Shown: positions 22,521 through 36,356, counted from the first letter of the stretch. The stretch is DNA of 64,000 nt from Lateolabrax maculatus (GCA_031216445.1 CM062213.1:2082501-2146500), one strand, 5' to 3'. Notes: generated by a model from the sequence alone, not told the origin. Numbers and translations: made by a program.

Positions 22521-25500
22521 ATCAGTCTCTTCACTTTTGCTCCACCCTAATATTTCGATCTCCTCCACCCTGACAGGCTCTTCTTATGCATGTCCCTCTG
22601 TGATTCTCTATGCAAATAGTTCTCTGTCTCTTTTTGTCTTTACTTGGTTCAGAAAATGATTAAAACCCACAGCTGCTTAAACTTTAAAGCTGTGTATTAT
22701 TCTGTATCTTGGTTGACTTTGTTTAACCACAAACCAGCATGTTGGATGATCTTTTATATGATTATTATTATTATCATGTGATTCCACAGACCTCCTATTT
22801 AGTACCAATATGGTGGAATAGATCTCAGATAGCTAATTATTTAAAAGACAAAGTCAATTGAAGCAATTTGTTTGCAGCTTTCGAATGCATTTGTCCAGCT
22901 TTTATAACTTGAATGTTCTATGGGGACAATGTAAGGGGGAATTTGTTCTTTCCTTCTCTGCCGACCAGTTCCTAAACCACTGATGAGATGATTCACACAT
23001 CAATCTGTCATGTGAACTTCACTTTAAAGTGAATGAGTTGAACTCACTCACAAACAGGGCTGAGTCGGCGCTCATTAGAGGTCTGCGTTAGCTCTCGTTA
23101 GAGAAAAAGTGAGCATCAAAGATGGAGACACTGAATCTGATGTCAGAACAAAGACAACTGTTACCTGCCTACCTTGGCAATAACTTCAGAGCCGGCTGGC
23201 TGGTCTCCTGCCTGGGTTTAATCATTCACAATTTCAAAAAAAGTCATAACTTTTGAAGCTTTCACACTCATTCACAGTTGGCTCCATATAAACCCAACAC
23301 TCACTACTTGATGGTGTTGACCAAGAGAAGTAGCTCTGAATGTAGGGATAAGTTTACTAAACTGGATTTTTACAAAAGGTGACTAAATAAAGTTGAAAGA
23401 CACAAGTTATGTAAGAGAGACCGGCATGTTTGAACTTATACTTGAAATAACAGAGTTTTCTAAACAAGCCTTCATGAAAGTTTTACCAAAGTGTCAGATT
23501 AACTCAGGTAGGATGTGTCAAGTAAGTCTGAAATCTGTAGACTATGAAAAATACTAAATGCACACATCTGTCTGTAGATTGGATGCATGTTTCTGTTTTG
23601 TTCGTTCTTTTTTCATATTCTCTCTCTCTGTCTCTCTCAGAAACACTCACACAAACATGGTGTCAAACATGAGTACCATCAAACTCCATATGCTGACATT
23701 AACCTAGGGGTCAAATGCAGTACAGTGGCCCTTTTACCACAATGATCTTGATGGGAGTTGACTGTCACAACCCTGCTGTAAACATGTACACACATGTATA
23801 CACACTGTGCTTCTAAAATGATGTCTTCCCCTCAGAGAGCTCGTACGGTTGAACCACTTCTTTAAAGAAAGCAGTGAGAGCGAGAGCTTCGTCGTGTTTA
23901 CATTTTAAGATACAATGAACCGAATCTCCGCTGCATCCTGCGCCTCCTTTTACACAACCTCAGGTCTTATATATTCATTTTTTATCATCAGCATAATCTT
24001 TCTTTTAAACTCTGATTTCACACGTTAACATGTCTTCATGTCCGTCTGTCTGTCAGCATTTGGGCGATAGAGACAGTTGAGGATCGAGCAAAATGCTGAC
24101 AAGATTTTGGTGATGATCGAAGTCTGATATAAGTCAATAAATGACAGTATATTACATTTTTTCATATTTTACTCATTGAAAACAGACAACAGACAACAGA
24201 AACAGATAATTGCCAACAATATTTTCAACAAATCCTTTTAAACATCTTTAGATTGTTGATGGTTTGTAGAAGGGGGGTGTGAACTGCGCTCTCTGGTCTT
24301 GAAATAACTGTCAAAACACTTTTTACATAATCATCCACCTAAATCCTCTGCCAAAGACTTTTCAATGCACTTCCAGAACATCACACTACTTGCTTCCAAT
24401 GAAAATAAACATGGGTCATTTTAATCCATATGAACTTCTCACTTCAGTGAATGGAAATCCAAAGTCCCACAAAGGAGCAGACAAAGAAAAACTCTTCCTG
24501 TGTCTTCTGATAATCTTTCACTGTGCCAGCGTGGAACCACACACTTCTGCTATGCACCTGCATGGAAATACGACGATGGAGACGCTTCTAATCTTCCCTC
24601 TGGGATCCAACACTGGACCTACAGGAGGTTTGTTTAGGGAGCCCGAGATGTTTGAGGAACATCCGAGACATAAACGTAGATATCCTTTTCTCACACCGGC
24701 ATGTGTTTGTAAGAAAGGTAACTTTCTGCATGAATGCAGTGTGTGTGTGTTTGCAGGTTTATTTGTCTCTCCAGGTGTGATCTTGGAGTGCGGGGGTGCT
24801 GCTTTCTGATATTTATAAATGTCAGCTCTGAGAGCGTATTTATCCTGCAGAGAAGCAGACAGCTGGCAAAGCGCTCTTCACAACATCCTGAACACTCGAC
24901 ACAGTGTTGACACTGGAGGCTGCAGCACATCGGTGTTTCCCCTGCATTTACTGGATGGGCCGACTCAATGAGAACTATTTAATCAATAAAACACATTTTG
25001 CTACATGTTGCACTTATAAATATAGATATCCATGTCTCATGAGATGACTTAAACAAATGAGAAGCTGAAGATGACTGGCTGGAGTATTGGGACTGCAAGT
25101 ATTTCAAAAAGTCTCTTCTTTGTGTTGTGTGCAGTATCAGCTGGTTAGTGTCCCTCCACTGTTTTGTCTGACACAATTCGGCCAATAAAAGAGAAGAGAC
25201 ACAACTTGGAGAGCTACAGGAAGAAGGCAGAAAATGAGATTTAACTCTGGTGTGGCCTTTTAAAGATGTGATGCCAATGGAGTAACATCTGTTGAATAAT
25301 CAGTTTGAACTATAATAAACTCAAATAATCATTTCAATAATCATTTATTACACTGATAGGTGTCAGTAGAGTCTGAACACTGTCGTACTGCTGGAGATGG
25401 TGAGGAAGAACCTTTTCAGGAAAATCCCTCAGTGACACGTTTCTCATAAACTATAATAGTTCATTTTCACAAACTAGACTTTTTTTTGTGTTGAGATTTT

Positions 25501-25918
25501 GTGCTCAGTTTGTGTTTCACTCCTTTCTTTTTTTCAGTCGTCCTGGTCGTTTAGAATAAAAAGATTATCCGACACATTGAATCTCAGAAACAGCAACATT
25601 TATTAAATTTTAATGAGCATTTAACTGATCAATAAAATGGTTTAATTTTTTGGACAGCACGCAGGAATCCATATTTATTAGTTTGTCAGTCTGTGATGAC
25701 TTTGACCAATGCGTCCACTTGTCTCTCAAGATTTCCAAGTTAAAGTGCAGAAGGACATGGTTTTACACAGCAGGTACTGATCGTCCACTGCTCAGTTGTT
25801 TACAGAATTCAGAGTAAAGCCTCTAAAAGAATTTGATTCTTCCTCTCTGATGGTTGTCTTATAGTTAGAGTCGGGACCCAAAGCTGAAACAAGAGCAGTG
25901 AAGTATCTATCTCTCTCT

Positions 25919-25920
<2 letters not shown>

Positions 25921-25963
<43 letters not shown>

Positions 25964-25964
25964 G
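25921..25964. repeat. (CA)n-(TA)n microsatellite
   Basis: About 16 CA units followed by a short TA run. Confidence 0.95.
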
Positions 25965-26116
25965 CTACTTTCAGACCCACTTGGTCAATAGTCCATAACT
26001 ATATTTATCATCCAGCACCGCTCTAGATTCAGTAAAATACACTCCAACTCTTCCACTGAAAACTCTCTCTCTCTTTGCCCTGGAGGTCTACTTGAAACAG
26101 TAAAAGATTCACTAAT

Positions 26117-26170
26117 TCCAATTAATTTACTCTCCCTGCCTTTAATTAAAAAACTCTTATGCAAATCGCG
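26117..26170. promoter_or_regulatory. Homeodomain and octamer motif cluster
   Basis: AATTAATTT and TTTAATTAAA (homeodomain-type TAATTA cores) are followed by ATGCAAAT at 26159-26166, the octamer bound by POU proteins. The cluster might mark a neural intronic enhancer, but AT-rich sites of this kind are easily met by chance. Confidence 0.25.
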
Positions 26171-27102
26171 ACACGCTCTGTAACTCTGATTCATCTGAAG
26201 TAAAAAAAAAATAATAATCTTTTCCAATCATTATGTAAATGTATTAAAATATGTACTCTTGAACTTGGAACGGAATCGGAAACAAAGAGGTTCATACCTT
26301 AGAGAGAGAGAGAGAGAGAATGGGTCTCAAAACAACGGCTCCCAACGGAAAATGAGATTTCATCAAATTACCTCTTAAATGGCTTCAGGTACAAGAGGAA
26401 GAAAAGGCCTCCCAGCACTGGGGGAAATAAAGTATACTGAACTGTGGCATCATCACAGATAGACGAGAGCAACGCGTCTCAGACAGTTAGATCAGTGTTG
26501 CGATGACGATGAAGATGCTGACACAAAAACCCTATTGCTGTTTTAAAAAAAGAGACGTATGTCCTGTGTGTAGTTGTCACACAGTGTACTCCACTGCTTT
26601 CACTGTTCGAGGCACTTTGAGTTCTTTTTGAGAGCTTGACACGCGAGTACACTGGAGAAAAATTACCAAAAGGATGTTGTGTTCAGGGGCTGCGGAGGCC
26701 TGCGAGGTGAAAATTGATTTGGATTCTTTCTATTTCTAAAGCAAGGGGGTGGAAAAAACAGGAAGTGAGTGATAACCTGATAAAAGAATGAAGGGGCTCA
26801 TTCATCTTGGAATTCAGGACAGGCAGTCAAATAATAACTGTGTCTGGAAGACACTGTGACAGCAGATAGCTAAGCAACTTATTTTTCCTCTCAGCAATGG
26901 CAGCTTTGATTCCCTTTAGCCGCTCCATCAGTGTTAACTCCTGAAACATGAAGCTGTCCGTGCCAGAAGTCTTATAAAGAAGTTTATAAGACATTATTAC
27001 ATAGGAATACATTTCTAGATGCGATGTGACATCCGAACAAGCCAAGACCTTAGACTTTTAAAGAAATATAAAAGATGTCTTCTGAGCGGGTTGACCACTT
27101 AC

Positions 27103-27158
27103 CCTCGGTTGGTGATGATGGCTTTCTTCAAGTGAATGTAGCTGGCTGGGAAAACCCC
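27103..27158 (-). CDS. dock3: dock3 exon 4: end of SH3 domain
   Basis: A 56-base exon with a TCTCCCCAG acceptor and a GTAAGT donor. It begins on a codon boundary, in phase with exon 3, holds 18 codons and ends two bases into a glycine codon. The peptide GVFPASYIHLKKAIITNR carries the FPASY form of the SH3 signature FPxxYV that closes the domain, followed by the linker to the helical region. It corresponds to about residues 55-73 of human DOCK3, which has GIFPANYIHLKKAIVSNR. Length and phase fit the mammalian exon exactly. Confidence 0.97.
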
Positions 27159-27654
27159 CTGGGGAGACAGAACAAGGCAGATAATTAGAACCAGGATCAA
27201 ACCATCCTCTCTATAGCGATACTAATGAGGATATATGCTGTATGTAGCCACGTGCACTGCAAACATTTCCTTCAAATAAGGCACCCAGAACACCCTCAGG
27301 AGTCTAGGGAGTGCTGGTACCTCACATCATATCTTCTTACTGTGCTACGTGATTAAAAAGAGTAACAAAACATTTTCCACCTTAGTTGATGGTTTATCAA
27401 GGACGAAAAAAATGTCTTTTGTCTTTTAATTTACATAAAACATTAACATACAAGCACGTTAACATTTATTTCCTGCTGTATGGTCCCTTAATTCCAATCA
27501 GTGTTGCCAGTTGGTCTCATTGGAGTAATTTAACTTTGAAAATACTGCACCTCATTCAGACATACAGTGTTTGTTTAAACCCTTCCCATTATGAATTGTA
27601 TATTTCTGCCTTTTCTCCTGATGATAGCACAACACGGACCGCTTAAGTCGCAGG

Positions 27655-27678
27655 AAATGGATGGATAGATGGATGGAT
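27655..27678. repeat. (GGAT)n short tandem repeat
   Basis: AAATGGATGGATAGATGGAT directly after CGCAGG. In fish this combination often marks the 3' tail of an old non-LTR element, which is only a guess here. Confidence 0.7.
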
Positions 27679-29319
27679 TTTCAGGCCGCATTTCCACCAT
27701 TAAATTAGTAACTTTACAAGCTTTTTGCCACATGCCGAGTTGCTAAAGGACACCAGAGTCACCAGGATTCACCCTGTGGGGACATGAATGTCTGAATGTC
27801 TCTTCATCCATACAGCCATGCCGCTCGAGTGGCTAAAGAGGTTAGTGAAGCTTATTTTACAAATATCTAGGTGAACGTAAACCCCCCTCCACTACTTCCC
27901 AATAGTAACACAGACAGACAGAACAAGCTGAATGCATGTAGAGTGAAGACTACCGGCCCGGTACTGCGCTGCAAAACATGTGCTGTGTCTCCGAGGTGCA
28001 CTGTTCAATAATTCATGTTCGGTCCTGTGAAGGTTATAATGGAAGCTGCTATCATGCTAAGCAGGTCGCTTCCTTTGTTTTAATATGGAGTGCTTAATAT
28101 AAAAACTCTCACTGCAGATAGAGTAGATATACAGAAATGCCTCTTTTTGGGCCTTTTTTTCTTGTTCAAGTTCTAAAAAATTATGTTCTTGGAAACCAAT
28201 AAACATATGAAGATTTTTTATATTTCTGTAGTCCAAGTAGAAGTTAAACTCATCAAGTTCATCTTGATTTTAATATGTTTTAATGTTATAAAAAGCAGGT
28301 GGAGAAGCTGTCATGAAGTGGGCATGGCAGGGTACCAATTAGCTATAGTGTTGCAAGAGATTTAGTACATTGTGTATAAAGGTATTGATTATAACTTAAC
28401 TATAAAAACATTCATTTGTTTTATGGTTGTGTTACTGCTCATGTCATGATGTTTAATTTACAGCACAGTGCCCCCTCACTTTATGTGCAACAGTCACAGT
28501 GCAGAGCTTGTATTTCTCAATCTATCACGAAGAATATCTGGGTACATGTTCGTATAAACATTTTTTACAGTCTTGGTTTCCCGGAGACGCTGCTGCTCAT
28601 CAACTGGCTCAGCAACCCTACGTTCAAATGACTTTATTTTCTCTTCTAATGTTGCAAAACAACAGATGTAAGGCACTGTTTTCACCCCGGGTCTCTGACA
28701 GCCGATCAGCGCCTCTGCAGCATGTGCGACCCCTGATGTGTGAACCCACTGATACTCTGTGTAGCTCTGTGGCCGCCTTTACTATTTCAGGGTAAAAGCA
28801 ACCACCTTTATGCAGCGGCAGATAGATGTCTCTATCTGAAACAAAATTGTTTGCTCTAGCTCCTCCGTCTTTATCTTGCTACACAAAGAGTTCTTCCTCA
28901 AATGTAGAAGTAATTAGGCATTTTGTGTCATAAAATCTTTGTATCTCAAGTGACTGGGGAAATATTTTATGGAAATTGTGAGTGTAGAAAAAGAAATGTT
29001 GAATTAACCAAGTGTACAGGAGTTGGTGCTGCAGCAGTCTGCTGAGAGAAACATGCACACTGGAGGGATTTCATTCATATTCTACTGCATGTTTCAGTGA
29101 GGAGGAGAGCAGAGGCAGACAGGAGGGAATCTATTTTAGGATTGGATGTGTGTTTCTCATTGTGCTTGGTTGTTCATGTATGAAAACATCCTTTTGTACA
29201 CTACTGTACAAGTTTGTGTATGTGTGTGTGTGTCTTTGTATCTTATTTACGTGTTCCCTCACTTGTCAGGCTGCCTGCAGGCCAATGCACACAATGTACG
29301 TACAGTAATAGCTTAGGTC

Positions 29320-29344
29320 CTGTCTGTCTGTCTGTCTGTCTGTG
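29320..29344. repeat. (CTGT)n short tandem repeat
   Basis: About six tetranucleotide units. Confidence 0.9.
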
Positions 29345-29577
29345 CTCTGAAAGCACAACCACCGGAGGTTATGAAAGACAGTAACCCCCCGGTGCTATCA
29401 TGCATAATAACCCTGCTGTCTTTTGGGCAACATTTCTGCTGCTTCTCCTGTCAGCAGAGACGTCTTCTTCTACTACGCCTGTCAAAAGACCTCTTAGGGT
29501 CAGCGCATAATAAAACACGGGGGAGCACCTTCCTCTGCTATTCAAGTGTGAATGTATTTTTGGAAGAGACAAAGAGG

Positions 29578-29581
<4 letters not shown>

Positions 29582-29645
<64 letters not shown>
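29582..29645. repeat. (GA)32 microsatellite
   Basis: A perfect 64-base GA run, the longest uninterrupted purine tract in the window. On the dock3 strand it is (CT)n. Confidence 0.98.
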
Positions 29646-29648
<3 letters not shown>

Positions 29649-30463
29649 ATAAAGACAGGGTGGAATGAGAACAACGGTGCTAAGGAGAAATAGAGTAACT
29701 GTGGTTAGCCATGCATTTGACAGGAGTGGTTCAGAGGTGCCGGCCCTGCTGGGATCTCGCTCAATTACCTGTCGGCCCAGAACCACAAACACACACAATT
29801 TGGAAAATGTCCCAATCATGCTGGCCTCATAACTCTGGATCTTAATTCCAATATATCTATTCAAACTTTTTTGACACCGGAGAACAGACATGAATATGTT
29901 TTAAGTACATTTACCTCAAGTACTGTATTAAGCAGAATTTTGAGGTACTTCACTTACTTAATACAGAACTTTTTACTGCACCACATTTGTTTTTGCAGCA
30001 TCTTACTGGTCTTACTTGGACCAACATTGCAATGAGCCACGCCGCTAACGTGGCTACAACTGAGGCGTTATTATAGATTAATTATATCCAATAAAGCAGT
30101 TAAAATGAGCTCCACCTTAACCAGCTACAACAATAAAATGCTGATCCCATATTAATGCAGCAGTAACAATTATTGTCATTAATAAAGCAAAATAAATTAA
30201 ATGTATCTGTTTTATCTTTTGATTTTATTCACTTTTATTCCTTGTTTTTATTGTAAAGTGCAGCAAAGTAAAGTTTTATTATTACTATTGTTATTATTAA
30301 TAATATATGATTAATATATTATTAAGATATATATGATGTACTGCAGGTCCCTGACTGCTATATTCTATTAATTATAGGTCCCAGTTTGATACTTAACATA
30401 GATCAATATAGAGCAGCGTTGCTATGATAATGGAGACATCAGATGTAGACCAGGTAGTATGAA

Positions 30464-30465
<2 letters not shown>

Positions 30466-30501
<36 letters not shown>
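30466..30501. repeat. (CA)n microsatellite
   Basis: Eighteen CA units. Confidence 0.97.
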
Positions 30502-30503
<2 letters not shown>

Positions 30504-30605
30504 AGCCAGGTAGCGTCAGAGAGGAGCCTGAGGGGTTCTATATGCACTGACCTGTTAACAACCATCGATTGTCACAGCTAACTAGGCAAAGACGGGAAGA
30601 ACGCT

Positions 30606-30697
30606 CTGTGTGTGTGTGTGTGTGTGGATGTGTGTGTGTGTGTATGTGTGTGTGTGTGTGTGTGGGTGTGGGTGTGTGTGTGTGTGTGTGTGTGTGA
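30606..30697. repeat. (GT)n microsatellite, interrupted
   Basis: About 90 bases of GT with single GGAT, GTAT and GGGT interruptions. It lies about 105 bases from the CA tract and in the opposite sense. Confidence 0.97.
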
Positions 30698-33288
30698 TGG
30701 GCAGGAGGTCATCGGAGTGTAGTGTTGTTCCTAATTTAGCTGACGGTGCTGATGGCGCTGGTTCACTGAAAAAGGTCATCTTGTTACAGAAAGAGAGAGA
30801 ACAGAGGGAGACGAGTCGAGATGCTGCCTATGTACAAAAGCATGATAAAAGGACAAAGACACACAAGGATGAGCGAACAAGAGACGAACGAGGACACAAG
30901 AAAACAAAACAGGAAGAAGGCTGCAGTAAAAATGTGATCAACCCACAAATAATAGTCTCCCTCTGGACAAGTCAGCTGCAAATACTGTATGTCACCTTGC
31001 TTTGACCTGTGTTTAAAGTGCCTTCCAGGGGCCACTCATCTCACATCTGAGATATGATGCATGTCAACAAAGAGTCAAAGAAAAAAAAGGAAACAGACAA
31101 ACACTGGATATTGGAAGCAGAGAGATGTACAGTCGAAAATCTGAAACAGAAAAGGGAGACTGAGGCAGAGCGATTATAATACAGCGGCATGTAATTACAC
31201 AGCCTTCTCCCTTCCTTCTTCACTATAACTCCTAACAGATGTTTACTGTTTATCAAAGGCACATAACAGCCAATTGTTTGTTTTCCACAATAGTCCAGGA
31301 GACAAATCCAAGCAAATACAAATAATGGTTTATTATCCACCTAAATACCCCAAGCACCACTGTGTCTGATAGGCTCTATTGTCCATATGTGTGTGTGATT
31401 GTGTGTAAATGTGCGTCTGATTACGCAAACAATACTGGTTAAATTCCCATTTATACACTAATATTCTGTATAATGCGATGTCCAAACTGTGTAAAGAGAT
31501 GCTTAAGCCTCCTCCCTGTGAAAAATAATGCGGATCTGACACATTTAATTTCATGGACTGTTAACTTAAATATGACGTATCCTTGCTGAGGCGCCTCCAT
31601 CTCACCGATCATTTAGATGAGGGACGTCAAACTCCTGTGAGGTCTCAGAATAAAGTTCAGCGTGTTCACATCAGCATGATTGAAGTGATTCATCTAAAGT
31701 TGAGAATATTTCCTTCCTTTTGTTTAAGCAAAAGAAAACAAGGACATTCAGACGCTGCTGACACCGAAACAACTGGACACCTGAAGATTTACTCTATGTT
31801 TCTTTTTTCATGTCTTCAAACACAATTTCAATATAAAATGAGGATTGGATTCATTGAGTAATATGTATGTAGTATTGAGTGTGTGTAGTCTTGTAGATGG
31901 AGCAGGACACACAAGCAAACAGTTTGAAGAATTGAATACAGAGATCAGAGGGAACTGATGCTTATATTCAGATGATTCTCCGTCTTCTTAACTAATACGA
32001 ACTCCAGATGTGCTCAGTTACAGCAGAGAGTATAGAGGATGTTAAACTGAGGTTAGAGAAGAAGCAGACAACAGTCTTGTGTCTTAAGTTTATTGTGGGT
32101 GTCTCTTTTTGCAGCCGCTGTAAATTATTTAGCATATCAACAACTACAGCCTTCAGTCCATCTGTCTAAATGGATCGTCTGACTCCTCTAACCTTCATGG
32201 TAAACCAGTCTGAACCTCTCTTCCTCCCTCTCTATCTTCATCTTCTCTGCTCACAACACTGCTGAATAAAAGCTCACTTCAGGTTAGTTTGTGTATCGGC
32301 ATGTTTAAAGAGGATTAATGCCAAACAGACTGAAACTATTTTTAGTTAGTTAGTTTTATCCTCAAATAGATATTAAAAATCCACTGGAAGTGAAAAGCAA
32401 ACTCAACTCAAAATCAACTGCAACAGGTTAAATGAAAAAGCTTTATAAAGAGTTGCTGCTTTCCTTTCCATAAGATGTTTCTGTTTTTAAGAGCAGGCAC
32501 CCTTTTTTATGGTAGAAAAAGTGATTTAGTTAATGCGCAATGTATTCCCATCAGGGAAAAATACTTCTGAAAAGCATTTAAACCATAATAATTAATAGTT
32601 CCCCATACATTTCAGACTAATAAAACTGTTTTAATTTAAGGTTGTAAGAGGATGAGCAACTTATTAACTCAAGGTGACCCACCGCAGGGAAACTCTGGGA
32701 TGCCTCAGGCCTTCAAATATGTTGTGAATTCACAAAAAACTAAAATCAATATGAACATTTCTTGCAGTTTTTTGTTTTTACAGATCGTCACTGCATCGTA
32801 GCAGCAGCGAGTTGCTGATGTTTGCTTTCAATAAAATAGCAATATTTGCCTGATATCAAAACTCCCACGTTTCTTTTTGCTAGACTGTTACATAATTAAT
32901 GAAAGTTCTTTGTGACCTTACTGCTGACCAGCAGTGAAAACTCTCCGGGTCATTAATTATTTAACTTAGACAGTCCTCCTAAAAAAGATGCTGATACATT
33001 GTCTCTCTGAGAAAAGGCTATTTTGTGGCCTGGTTTGACCTACAAATTTGTAAATAAAGATACTAAGAAACTCTGATGAAGAACATAGGTCTAAAAATTA
33101 GCTGAACAAAGGGATTTTTTTGTAAAATACTTTTTCATTTAATTATAACTTTGTCCAATGCAACTTGTTGCCAAAGAGCAGTTGGAGGTAAAGGTAGTTC
33201 AGGGTCTAAACATTTGTACAGGCAAAGGTAGGACACTAACTCATACTGTTATTTATGGATAGATGGATGGATAAGATGGATAAAATAG

Positions 33289-33342
33289 ATTAGATCTATC
33301 TATCTATCAATCAATCAATCTATACACACACACATACACACA

Positions 33343-33414
<72 letters not shown>

Positions 33415-33420
33415 GATAAA
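33289..33420. repeat. Compound microsatellite (CTAT)(CAAT)(CA)(CT)(TA)
   Basis: Five repeat types follow each other: CTAT, CAAT, CA with ATACA breaks, about 16 CT units and about 13 TA units. GATAAAATAGA stands directly on both sides (33279-33289 and 33415-33425). Confidence 0.95.
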
Positions 33421-36173
33421 ATAGAACACAGTAAAATACAGTGTGAGTGTGAGTCTTAGTTTAACATCTGGGGATTAACTGTCCATGCATAATAAACAGT
33501 CAAGTCGACCAAATCTGAAGAGCGCGGGTCATTTCACTGAAATCTGGCTTTCACCAAGCAGCCAAACCACATCAAACATCCACAAGATTATCTGTCTAAA
33601 AACAGATGGTTTCAGTTTCAGGACAGGGACAGATTTGACATAAATGCTGCCTTCATTTGACAAGGTGGTTTCAGTAAAGCAGCTCAAATATTCCTGGTTA
33701 GTCACAGCGTTGATGTCCAGTCTTTCATCAGACAGGTAGAAGTGGCTTTAACAACACTTGGTGCTTTAAATGAACCCACAGACTTGAATCTCTACATACA
33801 GGACGCACTGAAAGGATTTGCACGTAATCTTAAAAGCGAGAGGTAGAACTGAGGTATTAAAAACAGCGTTTTAGTTCAGTAGCAGGTGAAAGGAACAAAA
33901 AGTTACAGTACCGCATGAAGTGAGAGAGAGTCCTTGCTGATCCCCACTTATAAAGACAGTGGGTGGCGACCACTTAGTCATGGTAAAGGGCCAAATCAAA
34001 TTAAAAAACACTTTAAATATCTGCATATTGAGTTTAAAACACTTAAGAGCTCATATCAAAGTCAGTAGAGCGCGCAGCTATCAAACACGGCACAGAAGAT
34101 CAAAAGTCGTGGTTGAGAACATTAGCAGATTGCGTCGTTCTAAATGTGTTGGTTTCTGGTGTTTTTTTGTGTTTTTTTTTCAGCCCACTCATCTCAACCC
34201 GTCCTCGAGCGTGAGTGGGTGAGATAGATCTCCATCAGTTATGAACACACATGGAGGTCGGCGTGTTAAGTGCTACACAGGAGACGTTTTTACATGCCTC
34301 AAACATCACTCTGTGGTCAGTCTGTTGTTCTCAGTCAGGCCAGAGCTCATCACAGCCTTTCCCCGTCTCTCCTAGACCCATTTTTCTTCCTCCTCTCCTG
34401 ATTTCACATTCTTTCTCTTGCGTTTCCGCCTCACCGGTGTCCTGCCACCTTCTGCTGTACAGTAATTACACTCTCCATTGTTTCATTCTTATCACACCTG
34501 CTGATGGGTTTGTGATAAACTGTCCTTCATTGTGTTCCAGTCAGTTCTGTCTCATGCTAAAAGCAGGAAAAAGCAGCAGCTGTGCTTCACTCTCCTGCCG
34601 TCTCTTTTACCTTTCTGTCTTCTCCTGTTCTCCTGTCGTTCTACTGTCCTCGAGGAGTTTATGTTCTAACCCTAACCCCCCCACCTATTCTCTTCTATTC
34701 TACTCTATTCAGAGCTCTTCTGTTGTACTCTGCTCTGTTCATTGTCCTTGTTGCAAGCAAGAAAGAAGGATTGTGTAATTCCCACATAGAGCTCCATGCA
34801 GCATCATAATAGGTCTGGTCTATAATTTCACACAGTGGTTCTGACTCGGCTGGGATGGTAAAATAACAGTGATTACATCACAACTGCAGAACCGAACAAC
34901 TTCCTTCTTTGTGGTTTTTTGATTCTTCAACAATGAGTATCTTGCTAAAGAGTCTGAGGAGACGCTTTCCCTGCAATGAGATTGTGCTTTTAGCTTCATA
35001 AAGGCATGAAGAGCCATACTGACTGTATGCATATTTAGTTTTGCTTTATGTTATGCTGTTTTCACATTGCATTTCCAATAGCTGCTCCTGGCCATGGAAG
35101 ATGTCTCGTCATACTTCACAGTTACATGAACGGACAGCAATGTCAAAAATACACTCGTGCTCTGCGTAACAATAAAAAACATCAGTTTTGTACCTGCATC
35201 TTTCCTGCTGGTTTTCAGCACAGGTTGGTTACAGTTTGAGCCTTGAGTTCTGACTGAATGTCTCCTTGAATGCGAGTCAAGACACTGTTTCACTTCCATT
35301 GTTTCCCCCACGTCAACACTGGCTCAGCTACCAGTTACAGTGCCAGAACTATGTCTTGTCTATGAGACAATATATTTGTTCTGGAAAGTGGGGGTCATAT
35401 TATATTCAAATACTAGACATTTGCAGACTCACAACATCAGGTATTCTTTTTTACAATTGTAACACAGGCTGCTACCGAGGGTGTCACATTTGTGCCCTAA
35501 TAATTAGTGTCTTTAAGTCACTTTATAGGTTAGGGTTAGGTTAGGCAGCCCTGAAAGTGTAAATAAATCTTGTAAATAAATAAATTTGAAAAAGGAATAT
35601 AAATATTTACAATACAGAATATGAAAAAATATAATTAAATATGTGCAATATATATTATTTATCATAAAACTGAAAAAACTGTGCAGGAATGTGCAAAATA
35701 TGCCGTCATAATCCCAAAATGGCAGTCTGGGACATTATGGCTTCACTTTTGTACGGCAGGAGGAAGTGGAGACGTGTTGTTCATCTTTATCTTTGTAGGT
35801 GCTGAGAAACCATGAAAGCACATGTTTCTGTTCACTTGAAGTAAAATTCGAGATTACTTTACTTTATACATTTTATAATATATCAATTTAATAAGAAATA
35901 AAAAACATACCAAAACATTTAAGATCATATTTAATATCTCGGTATGACTTCCATGAAGTGACAAGTGATGACCTATATTTCACAGCATGTCTGGTGTTTA
36001 CAGTGCGGACAGTTGATGTATCAGATTTGGGGGTTTTGCAGTGAGGGCAGAAAATGAGAGCAGCGAGCCAAACTGTGCTGATCCACGTTTAAAATGGACT
36101 GATGACCGTGACTAATGCACAGCAAGCACAGTCCCACAGGGCCAGCTGATTGCATGTGTGAGAGCACATTTAT

Positions 36174-36175
<2 letters not shown>

Positions 36176-36203
<28 letters not shown>
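36176..36203. repeat. (GT)n microsatellite
   Basis: About 13 GT units. Confidence 0.95.
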
Positions 36204-36204
<1 letters not shown>

Positions 36205-36352
36205 CGCTGTGTTTCTGACACACGACCTGATTGGTCAGATCTCTGCTGGACGGTGACGGTGCAGGCAGTCAAGCACGCACACACGTTTGCATACAGGGCA
36301 TTTAGGCTTGATGTCACTGGGAAGGAAAGACTGCGATCACTTCTTGCTGTGA

Positions 36353-36356
<4 letters not shown>

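Larger units (their letters stand above)
20720..27102 (-). other. dock3: dock3 intron 4 (about 6.4 kb)
   Basis: No supported exon. It includes a minisatellite at 21.24-21.37 kb, a pyrimidine-rich tract at 21.8-22.5 kb, a CA/TA tract at 25.92 kb and a homeodomain/octamer motif cluster near 26.12-26.17 kb. An open frame of 139 codons at 24390-24809 shows no family motif and is not supported. Confidence 0.85.

Noticed and set aside
24390..24809. 139-codon plus-strand frame
   Set aside because: Composition is not low-complexity, but there is no recognisable motif, no promoter and no splice partner. Length is within chance for a window of this size.
34666..34681. Telomere-like CTAACCCTAACCCC, also GGTTAGGGTTAGG at about 35528
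   Set aside because: Only about two units at each place; too short for an interstitial telomere array.
34251..34778. 175-codon plus-strand frame rich in serine and cysteine
   Set aside because: Pyrimidine-rich sequence yields long Ser/Leu/Cys frames by chance. No domain, signal or homologue is recognised.
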